Shown here piece after piece: positions 51,084 to 57,709 of a stretch of 64,000 nucleotides of DNA; position 1 is the first letter of the stretch, and each line of letters begins with the position of its first letter. Where the stretch lies: contig NZ_CP116257.1 in the NCBI RefSeq assembly GCF_027947595.1, forward strand, positions 7,314,001 to 7,378,000, read 5' to 3'. The translations under genes and the position numbers were made by a program. Under the pieces are notes generated by a model, which did no database searches, was not told the origin of the DNA, and saw only the letters and a program-made list of their open reading frames with translations. The DNA is from Streptomyces lienomycini. Its GTDB lineage: Bacteria; Actinomycetota; Actinomycetes; Streptomycetales; Streptomycetaceae.

Positions 51084-51095
51084 CAAGCATGCTTG
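51084..51095. promoter_or_regulatory. TetR-type palindromic operator of the acyl-CoA operon
   Basis: CAAGCATGCTTG, a perfect 12-bp palindrome, lies in the 331-bp gap between the first gene of the operon (start 50999) and the EamA gene. On the minus strand its right arm ends in the -35-like TTGATT, followed 17 bp later by CATGCT, so binding would block RNA polymerase. This form of operator is common for TetR regulators of acyl-CoA pathways. The TetR gene at the operon's end is the likely binder. Confidence 0.6.
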
Positions 51096-51330
51096 CTGGA
51101 TTTTTACGGGCGCGAGGCCCCTCCGCTCCCCGCCAGGGCCGCCAGGGCCGACGAGGTGGCGTCCCCGGCGGGGCCGCGCGGCTCAGCGGAGGGGACCGGG
51201 CGCCCGGACCTGCCGACGCCGACAAGCCTTCCGATCACGCCCCGGGCCGACGAGCGGACCGTCGACGGATGACGGGAGGCGACGTCCCGCGCCCGGCTCC
51301 AGCCCCCTCGGCGCCCGCTCATGGCCTCGG

Positions 51331-52287
51331 TCAGGCAACGGCCGCCGGCCGCTTACGCCGCCCCACCTGGGTCCGTACCGCCCCCATGCTCGCCGCGATG
51401 ACCAGGGCGATGGCGGCGGACTGGGTGGCGGACAGGGCCTGGTCGAGGATGAGGAAACCGGCTGCCGCGGCGATGGCGGGCTCCAGGCTCATGAGGATGG
51501 CGAAGGTCGGGGCGGGCAGGCGGCGCAGGGCGAGGAGTTCCAGGGTGTAGGGCAGCACGGAGGAGAGCACGGCGACCCCGGCGCCCAGACCGAGCGTCAC
51601 CGGGTCGATCAGCTTCGCCCCCGACTCGGCGATGCCCAGCGGAAGGAACAGCAGCGCCCCGACCGCCATCGCGAGGGCCAGCCCGTCGGCCTGCGGGAAG
51701 CGGCGCCCGGTGCGGGCGCTGAAGACGATGTAGGCCGCCCACATGGCGCCCGCCGCCAGGGCGAACGCGGCACCGGCCGGGTCGAGGTCGTCGAAGCCGC
51801 CGCCGCCCAGCAGGAAGACACCGGCCAGGGCGAGCGCCGCCCAGACCAGGTTGACGGCGCGGCGGGAGGCGAAGACGGACAGGGCGAGCGGGCCGAGCAC
51901 CTCCAGGGTGACGGCGGGGCCGAGCGGGATGCGGTCGACGGCCTGGTAGAAGAGGCCGTTCATGCCCGCCATGGCGATGCCGAAGACGACGACCGTGCCC
52001 CAGTCCGCCCGGGAGTGGCCGCGCAGCCTGGGCCGGCAGACCAGGAGCATGACGACGGCGGCCACGGCCAGCCGCAGGGTCACCACACCGAGCGCCCCGG
52101 CCCGCGGCATCAGGCTCACCGCCAGGGCGGCACCGAACTGCACGGACAGCCCGCCGGCGATGACCAGACCGACCGGTCCCAGCCGGCCTCCTCCGTGCGG
52201 TGCGTCCGCCGGGTCGGACGAGGAGCCCCGGCCCGCCACGGGCGCGGTGACCGGGGTGGACGGGGTGGCGGCACTGGGGGTGGTCAC
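51331..52287 (-). CDS. EamA/DMT-family exporter (RhtA-like)
   Basis: A 318-aa protein with ten membrane helices and two EamA repeats (GPVGLVIAGGLSVQFGAALAVSLMPRAGALGVVTLRLAVAAVVMLLV and AAFALAAGAMWAAYIVFSARTGRRF). RhtA and its relatives export amino acids such as threonine and homoserine. I chose GTG 52287, since AGGAAGG lies 5 nt upstream and translation from 52356 would add a non-membrane Thr-rich lead. The 293 bp between this start and the rightward NUDIX gene show no obvious operator. Confidence 0.85.
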   Translation of the reverse strand: MTTPSAATPSTPVTAPVAGRGSSSDPADAPHGGGRLGPVGLVIAGGLSVQFGAALAVSLMPRAGALGVVTLRLAVAAVVMLLVCRPRLRGHSRADWGTVVVFGIAMAGMNGLFYQAVDRIPLGPAVTLEVLGPLALSVFASRRAVNLVWAALALAGVFLLGGGGFDDLDPAGAAFALAAGAMWAAYIVFSARTGRRFPQADGLALAMAVGALLFLPLGIAESGAKLIDPVTLGLGAGVAVLSSVLPYTLELLALRRLPAPTFAILMSLEPAIAAAAGFLILDQALSATQSAAIALVIAASMGAVRTQVGRRKRPAAVA

Positions 52288-52580
52288 GGGGGCCTTCCTG
52301 GAACTCGTCGTGAGCACGGGGCCGGTCGGCACCGCATCCCGCACATCACGCATCACGCATCAAATGGCACATCTCGCTGCGCGGGCCGGTCCAGAATAAT
52401 GCTCGCCGGACAGGACCGTACAACCTCTATGTGCCTGACGATGGGTCCCCGGCCCCGCCGGGGTCAACTCCGTCCGTCATCCGGACCGCGGGCGGGCGGC
52501 CGGACATCCCCGCGGCGTGGCGGGTAGCGTCCTCATGGCGCATGCCCAAGTCCGCCCCACCACCACGTCTCCGAGGTCCC

Positions 52581-53033
52581 GTGCGACGACTCCTTGCCCG
52601 TCTCTGGCGGCTCCTGCGTCCCTTCCAGAGCCGCGTCATGTGGTTTCTGAACGCCAAGTTCGTGGTCGGCGTGACCGGCGTCGTGCGCGACGACGAGGGG
52701 CGCGTCCTGATGCTGAAGCACCGGATGTGGGCGCCGGGCCGCCAGTGGGGTCTGCCGAGCGGCTTCGCGCACAAGGGCGAGGACTTCCGGCAGACCGTGG
52801 TCCGGGAGGTCAGGGAGGAGACCGGCCTCGACGTGGAGGTGGGCAGGCTGGTCATGCTCAACAGCGGTCTGCGCACCCGCCTCGAGGTGGCGTACGAGGC
52901 CCGTCTGCTGGGCGGCGAGCTGCGCCTCGACCCGACCGAGATCCTCGAGGCCCGCTGGTGCCGCCCCGACGACCTTCCCGACGAGGTCCAGCCGGTGTGC
53001 CGCCCGCTGGTGCGGGGCGAGACGATGCCCTGA
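52581..53033 (+). CDS. NUDIX hydrolase
   Basis: A 150-aa hydrolase. The Nudix box is complete: GFAHKGEDFRQTVVREVREETGL, with the REVREE-G-L metal ligands. A basic, Trp/Arg-rich helix (VRRLLARLWRLLRPFQSRVMWFLNAKF) precedes the core and may contact membrane. It would hydrolyse a nucleoside diphosphate-linked substrate, identity unknown. GTG 52581 has GAGGT upstream; a longer frame from 52431 exists but lacks a ribosome-binding site. Confidence 0.85.
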   Translation: MRRLLARLWRLLRPFQSRVMWFLNAKFVVGVTGVVRDDEGRVLMLKHRMWAPGRQWGLPSGFAHKGEDFRQTVVREVREETGLDVEVGRLVMLNSGLRTRLEVAYEARLLGGELRLDPTEILEARWCRPDDLPDEVQPVCRPLVRGETMP

Positions 53034-53170
53034 CCGGCGGTGTCGAGAACGCCGGTCCCCGACGGCTGCGTCGCCGGCCCGAACATCACCCTCGCCAACC
53101 CGGCGGGATCCACGGGTGATCGCCGCGCCGGGGTTCCGCTCGCCCCGTCCGCCCGCCCGGACGCCGCCCG

Positions 53171-53743
53171 TCAGCCCATGCTCTTGGCGCCGTCCAGGGA
53201 CTCGCGGATGATGTCGGCGTGGCCGGCGTGCTGGGCGGTCTCGGCGATGACGTGGATCAGCACCCGGCGGGCCGACCACTCGGCGTCGGCCTCGAACCAG
53301 GGCGCCTTCGGCAGCGGCTGGGTGGCCCCCAGGTCGGGCAGGGAGGCGACCAGTTCGTCGGTCAGTCGGGCGGCCTCGGCGTAGCCGGCCAGCACACCGT
53401 CCAGCGTGTCACCGGGCAGCATCCGGAACTCGTCGGCCCGCTGGGCCCAGTCGGCCTCGGTCATGGCCGTGAAGTCCCCCATCACCGAGGGGCCCTCCAC
53501 GATGAAGGCGGCCCAGTTCCGCTCGACCGAGGTCACGTGCTTGATCAGGCCGCCCAGACACAGCTCGCTGGCGGTGGTCCGGAGACCGGCCTGCTCGTCG
53601 GTGAGGTCACGGGTGGTGAAGCGCAGGAAGTGCCGGTGCTTGGCCAGCATCTCCAGCAGGTCGGCGCGCTCACCGGTGACGGCAGGCGCCTCGGTCAGGT
53701 CGCTGGTGGTCGGCTCGCTGGTGGTCGACTCGTCAAGGGTCAT
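53171..53743 (-). CDS. DinB-family protein
   Basis: A 190-aa four-helix-bundle protein. ERADLLEMLAKHRHFLRFTTRDLTDEQAGLRTTASELCLGGLIKHVTSVERNW and VLIHVIAETAQHAGHADIIRESLDG supply the three His ligands (K-H-V, L-I-H, A-G-H-A-D-I) of the DinB/MST metal fold. Members in actinobacteria are often mycothiol-dependent transferases. An operator-like palindrome lies 54 bp upstream (53797-53823). The GGAAGG ribosome-binding site precedes the ATG at 53743. Confidence 0.88.
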   Translation of the reverse strand: MTLDESTTSEPTTSDLTEAPAVTGERADLLEMLAKHRHFLRFTTRDLTDEQAGLRTTASELCLGGLIKHVTSVERNWAAFIVEGPSVMGDFTAMTEADWAQRADEFRMLPGDTLDGVLAGYAEAARLTDELVASLPDLGATQPLPKAPWFEADAEWSARRVLIHVIAETAQHAGHADIIRESLDGAKSMG

Positions 53744-53796
53744 GGTCTTCGCCTTCCGGTGTTCCTGCTCCGTCGGTCGAGGACCACAGTAGGAGC

Positions 53797-53823
53797 GATC
53801 TAGGCCAGGACATGTCCTAGATC
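53797..53823. promoter_or_regulatory. Nested palindrome upstream of the DinB-family gene
   Basis: GATCTAGG at 53797-53804 pairs with CCTAGATC at 53816-53823, and AGGACATGTCCT (53807-53818) is a perfect palindrome within it. It lies 54 bp before the leftward DinB start, a fitting place for a repressor. A TACTGT box follows nearby. The binder is unknown. Confidence 0.5.
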
Positions 53824-53846
53824 GCGTGGGACAGGGATCGGAATCT

Positions 53847-55358
53847 TCAGTGGGCGGTCTCTCGCAAGGTGTCCGTGGACAGCCGGGTGACGCCCGCGGT
53901 GGAGGGGCCGTCGGTGGTGCCGGACAACAGCCATGTGACGCTGTCGACTGTGCTGTCGCCCGGCGCGGTCACCACCAGGTCGGCCAGCCCGTCGCCGTCC
54001 AGGTCGGTGAGACCCACGTCGGCGCCGAAGTCGGCGTCCCCGCCCTGGGCGGCGCCGAGGTCGTGCCCGTCCAACAGCCGGGCGCCGTCACCGCTGAGCC
54101 CTTCCGGTCCTCCCGCCAGGAACAGCACGTACTCGGGCCCCGGCTCCCCGTTCCCGTCCAGGTCCCACCGGGGAGCCCCGGCCACCACGTCCGCGTATCC
54201 GTCACCGTTGACGTCCCCCGTGTCCAGCTCCTCGAAGACGACGTCCTCGTCCCGCAGTTCCTCGCCGGGCACGCCGGGGGTGTCCTGGTCGACGGTCGTC
54301 GTCCGCTTCCCCGGGCCGTCCTGCGACCCGTACGCCACCGTCACCGCACTGCGGCTCGGGTCGCCGCCGAAGGGGTTGAGGACCAGGTCGTCGATGCCGT
54401 CCCCGTCCACGTCGCCGATCGCACCCGTGTCCGCGTCGGGCAGCCGCGTGCCCTCCGGTTGCGTGAAGCCGGTCCGGCCACCGCGCAGGTAGCTCACCGG
54501 ACGGTTCACTTCGGATTCCGTGTCCGCCTCGTGGAAGCTCACCAGGTCGTCGATCCCGTCGCCGTCGAGGTCCCCGGCGACGAGGCCGACGTAGCGCGCG
54601 AGTTCGACGTCGGGGGAAGGCCTGCGCGGGGCGGGGACACGGTCCGTCCCGGCGGGACTGCCGTCCCGCGCGAAGGGCCCCTTGAGCAGCCCCTTGTCGG
54701 AGCCGAGCCCGAAGACCAGGTCGCCATGCCCGTCCCCGTCGAAGTCCCCGGCGACGAGGCGCTCGTCCAGGGACCCGTCGTTGTCCCAGGCGACGTGGCT
54801 GACGTCCGTCCCCGGCACCCGCGCGGCACTCGAGAGCCCGCCCTCGGAACCCCACATGATGATGACGCTCGGCCCCGGGTCGATGACGGAGGCGGCGAGG
54901 TCGCTGTACCCGTCCCCGTCGAAGTCGCGCGCCACGGTCGTCGCTCCGAAGAAGGCCTCGTAGCCGCTCTTCCCGGGGATCCCGGCGTCGTCCTGCGTCA
55001 GGTACTGACAACGGGCGGCCCCCGCCCCCGCCCCGTACACGACCTCGATACTCCCGCCGCCGACAGCGCCCTCCACGTCCGAAGGCCCCCCGAGGACCAG
55101 GTCGGGGTTCCCGTCCCCGTCGAAGTCGGCGGCGCCTTCCGGCGCGGGCCGGTCCGACGCGGACGCGGTGGCGGCGGTGCCGTGCGCGCCGCCGGCCCCG
55201 CAGCCGTACGGCGCCGCGACGCCGGACGGCCCGTCGTCGGCGACCACCATCCCCACGGCGACCGCCAACGCCACGACACCCGCGGCGCCCCCGATCACCC
55301 AGGGCCGCTTGCCGAACCGTCGCCGTGGAGCTTCCGCCTGATCATCCGAACCGTCCAT
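53847..55358 (-). CDS. FG-GAP/integrin-repeat membrane-anchored protein
   Basis: A 503-aa protein. An N-terminal basic region precedes one membrane helix (WVIGGAAGVVALAVAVGMVVA). Then come at least seven FG-GAP repeats with Ca2+-binding DxDGDGxxDL loops: DFDGDGNPDL, DFDGDGYSDL, DFDGDGHGDL, DLDGDGIDDL, DVDGDGIDDL, DVNGDGYADV and DLDGDGLADL. They form a beta-propeller outside the cell. The ATG at 55358 was chosen over GTG 55370; no strong ribosome-binding site is seen for either. Ligand or partner is unknown. Confidence 0.87.
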   Translation of the reverse strand: MDGSDDQAEAPRRRFGKRPWVIGGAAGVVALAVAVGMVVADDGPSGVAAPYGCGAGGAHGTAATASASDRPAPEGAADFDGDGNPDLVLGGPSDVEGAVGGGSIEVVYGAGAGAARCQYLTQDDAGIPGKSGYEAFFGATTVARDFDGDGYSDLAASVIDPGPSVIIMWGSEGGLSSAARVPGTDVSHVAWDNDGSLDERLVAGDFDGDGHGDLVFGLGSDKGLLKGPFARDGSPAGTDRVPAPRRPSPDVELARYVGLVAGDLDGDGIDDLVSFHEADTESEVNRPVSYLRGGRTGFTQPEGTRLPDADTGAIGDVDGDGIDDLVLNPFGGDPSRSAVTVAYGSQDGPGKRTTTVDQDTPGVPGEELRDEDVVFEELDTGDVNGDGYADVVAGAPRWDLDGNGEPGPEYVLFLAGGPEGLSGDGARLLDGHDLGAAQGGDADFGADVGLTDLDGDGLADLVVTAPGDSTVDSVTWLLSGTTDGPSTAGVTRLSTDTLRETAH

Positions 55359-55492
55359 ACGAACGATCACGCGATGGCCGCATCATGCGGTTCCGATCAA
55401 GCACCGGAGGCAGGGTCGCCACCTTCCGTCACCTGGGGCCTGTGATCGGCCGGGGGCGACTGCACGACGGCGACGCGCGAGGTCCCCGTTCG

Positions 55493-55747
55493 CTACGCCT
55501 TGTCCTCACCGGCCGACCGCCGGGCGACGAATGAGCCGAGGCCGACTTCAGCACGGATCAGCCCCTCCCCTTTCAGATGGGCGAGGGCCTTCTGCGCGGT
55601 CGACGCCGCAATCGCGAACTCGGCCGACAACTCGACCACCGACGGAACCCGGGCATCGACGGGATAGGTGCCGTCCGCGATGCGCGCCTCGATGACAGCG
55701 GCGACCTGTCGCCAGACGGGCCGGGTGCGATCAAGCTCGGGAGTCAT
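55493..55747 (-). CDS. Small GntR-family winged-helix regulator without effector domain
   Basis: An 84-aa protein that is only the GntR winged helix (WRQVAAVIEARIADGTYPVDARVPSVVELSAEFAIAASTAQKALAHLKGEGLIRAEVGLGSFV). Such short GntR regulators are often found beside small genes in Streptomyces accessory DNA. The ATG at 55747 begins MTPELDRTRPVW. It is divergent from two small genes, and the interval contains an inverted repeat and a duplicated 11-mer, likely its operators. Confidence 0.85.
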   Translation of the reverse strand: MTPELDRTRPVWRQVAAVIEARIADGTYPVDARVPSVVELSAEFAIAASTAQKALAHLKGEGLIRAEVGLGSFVARRSAGEDKA

Positions 55748-55766
55748 GCGATGGACGCTAAAACGG

Positions 55767-55805
55767 TGCGGTAGACCGCGCGACCGCAGTAGACTGCGGT
55801 AGACC
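55767..55805. promoter_or_regulatory. Operator region of the small GntR regulator
   Basis: TGCGGTAGACC occurs at 55767-55777 and 55795-55805, 28 bp apart. Between and overlapping the second copy is a perfect inverted repeat CCGCAGT-AG-ACTGCGG (55784-55799). TAGACT and TAGACC hexamers can serve as -10 boxes for rightward transcription. The layout fits autoregulation by the GntR protein. Confidence 0.55.
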
Positions 55806-55893
55806 ACGATGGCCAGTCCAACCGAAACCCCCGCGACGGGTGGAGCCGTCCGGGGGTGTGGCCACCGGCTGAGACCCCTAAGGAGCTGATGAC

Positions 55894-56145
55894 ATGCCGT
55901 ACCTTATCGGCCGCCTAGTCACATGGGTGAGCCTGCTGCTCAACCCCCGAGGCACCCACCGCCGCACCCGACCACGACCGCCCGCGCACCCTGCACCGCC
56001 CTGTCCGGCCGCCATCAGCGCGCTCCCCCTCCCCTCCCACCGCAGTCCCTACGGCCTGCCCACCGTCCTCGACGGCACCGAGACCGCGGCCGTCCGCCCG
56101 TACCTCCTCACGCGCGCGCTGTACGAACTACAGGCGGCGGCATGA
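55894..56145 (+). CDS. Hypothetical small protein next to GntR
   Basis: An 83-aa protein: a short hydrophobic N terminus (MPYLIGRLVTWVSLLL), a Pro/Arg-rich middle and a conserved-looking tail (PYGLPTVLDGTETAAVRPYLLTRALYELQ). I recognise the tail as typical of small Streptomyces proteins that accompany XRE or GntR regulators, function unknown. The ATG at 55894 has AAGGAG 9 nt upstream. The stop overlaps the next gene's ATG by 4 nt. Confidence 0.6.
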   Translation: MPYLIGRLVTWVSLLLNPRGTHRRTRPRPPAHPAPPCPAAISALPLPSHRSPYGLPTVLDGTETAAVRPYLLTRALYELQAAA

Positions 56146-56429
56146 CGGCACCGCGCGAGCCCCGTCTGCTCCCCTGGTCGGGTCCCGAGGGCAAGCCCTG
56201 CTATCTGATCACCGATGACGACGGCGGCGGCCCGGTCTCCCGGCTGGCCGACACCACCGAGTCCACCCAGCTCGGCATGGGCGCGGAGCTCCTCGCCCAC
56301 GCCCGCGTCCTCCTCCCCCGTACCCCGCGCGGCGAACTCCGCTACCTCGCCGAGCGCCTCACCGAGGCTCTCGCGGACGCGCTGCGGGTGGCCGAGAGCA
56401 GAGGACGCAGGCTCCGGGACCCGAACTGA
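56142..56429 (+). CDS. Hypothetical small protein, second gene of the GntR-linked pair
   Basis: A 95-aa soluble protein (LLPWSGPEGKPCYLITDDDGGGPVSRLADTTESTQLGMGAELLAHARVLL), with no recognised domain. It starts at ATG 56142, overlapping the previous stop (ATGA), so it is coupled to it. The pair lies divergently from the small GntR gene, which likely controls it. Function unknown. Confidence 0.6.
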   Translation: MTAPREPRLLPWSGPEGKPCYLITDDDGGGPVSRLADTTESTQLGMGAELLAHARVLLPRTPRGELRYLAERLTEALADALRVAESRGRRLRDPN

Positions 56430-56533
56430 TCCCACGGTGGCATCCCGGGGCCGGTCGTCAGACCTTGGTCGTACACCCAAGTACGCCTGTGCTCCGACGC
56501 GTTGAGCGGGGCGCGGCCCCTAACGTCGTCCGC

Positions 56534-57691
56534 ATGACCGGCAGATCACGCACCTCACGCAGAACCGTCCTGACCGCACTGATCGCGGGAGCCGCGTCCG
56601 TCCCCCTTCTGGGAGCGGCCCCCGCGTCGTCGGCGCCCGCCGCCGTACTGGAGCTGCCCTCCCCCACCGGCCCCCGCCCCGTGGGCCGTCGCACCCTGCA
56701 CCTCGTCGACCGGCACCGCGCCGACCCCTGGGTGCCCTCGGCGCGCGGCAGGGAGCTGATGGTGTCCGTGTTCTACCCGGCACGCCCGTCCGGCGGGACA
56801 CCTGCGCCGTACATGACCGTGAGCGAGGCGCAGCGGCTGCTGGAGGCCAAGGGGCTCGCCGGGGTCGTACCGGCCGCGACGGTGGCGGGGACGCGGACGC
56901 ACGCGCGGCTGTCCGCGCCACCCGCACCGGGCCGCTTCCCGCTGGTGCTCCTGTCCCCCGGGTTCTCGATGCCGCGCACCACGCTCACCGCGCTCGCCGA
57001 GGAACTGGCCGGCCGGGGTTACGTCGTGGCCGCCGTGGACCACGCCTACGAGTCCGTCGGCACGGAGTTCCCCGGCGGCCGGGTCCCGCCCTGCGTGGCC
57101 TGCGAGCGGGTCGGCGCCGATGTCGAGGAGGCCGTGGTCGTGGAGGGCCGGGCCGCGGACCTGTCCTTCGTGATCGACGAGCTGACCGGCCACCGGAGAG
57201 CGGGCGCGCTCGCCCACGTGATCGACCCGCACCGCATCGGCGTAGCGGGACACTCGATCGGCGGGGCGGCCGCCATGGCGACGATGGCCGCCGACCGCCG
57301 CGTACGGGCAGGGGTCAACCTCGACGGAGGGTTCTTCGTGCGCGACGCCGGGTCCGGGCTCGGCCGGCGCCCGTTCATGATGGTCGGCACCGAGGACGTC
57401 CACGGTCCCGGCACCGCCAGCGACTGGCCCGCCACCTGGGACCGCCTGCACGGCTGGAAACGCTGGCTGACCGTGGCCGGGGCCGGGCACTTCTCCTTCA
57501 CCGACATCCCCTGGCTGGCGGAGCAGCTGGGACTGGCGGACCCGGCGGTTCCGCTCTCAGGTGAGCGGGGTTGGTACATCACCCGTGATTTTGTTCGCGC
57601 GTTCTTCGACCTCCACCTGCGGGGCGTCCCGCAACCGCTGCTCCAGGGCCCTACGCCGGCTCACCCCGAGGTCGGTTTCCTCCGGCCGTAG
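56534..57691 (+). CDS. Tat-exported lipase / PAF-acetylhydrolase-like serine hydrolase
   Basis: A 385-aa exported hydrolase. The Tat signal is SRRTVLTALIAGAASVPLLGAAPASSAPA. The nucleophile elbow is GHSIGG with Ser241, the acid Asp is probably in LDGGFF or the GTEDVHGPG region, and the His is in AGHFSFTD. The motif set and length match type II PAF acetylhydrolases and related lipases. A TAACGT box at 56521-56526 lies 7 nt before the ATG, so the mRNA may be leaderless. Substrate is likely a short-chain ester or oxidised phospholipid. Confidence 0.87.
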   Translation: MTGRSRTSRRTVLTALIAGAASVPLLGAAPASSAPAAVLELPSPTGPRPVGRRTLHLVDRHRADPWVPSARGRELMVSVFYPARPSGGTPAPYMTVSEAQRLLEAKGLAGVVPAATVAGTRTHARLSAPPAPGRFPLVLLSPGFSMPRTTLTALAEELAGRGYVVAAVDHAYESVGTEFPGGRVPPCVACERVGADVEEAVVVEGRAADLSFVIDELTGHRRAGALAHVIDPHRIGVAGHSIGGAAAMATMAADRRVRAGVNLDGGFFVRDAGSGLGRRPFMMVGTEDVHGPGTASDWPATWDRLHGWKRWLTVAGAGHFSFTDIPWLAEQLGLADPAVPLSGERGWYITRDFVRAFFDLHLRGVPQPLLQGPTPAHPEVGFLRP

Positions 57692-57709
57692 ACGACCCCG
57701 CCGGGGGCC

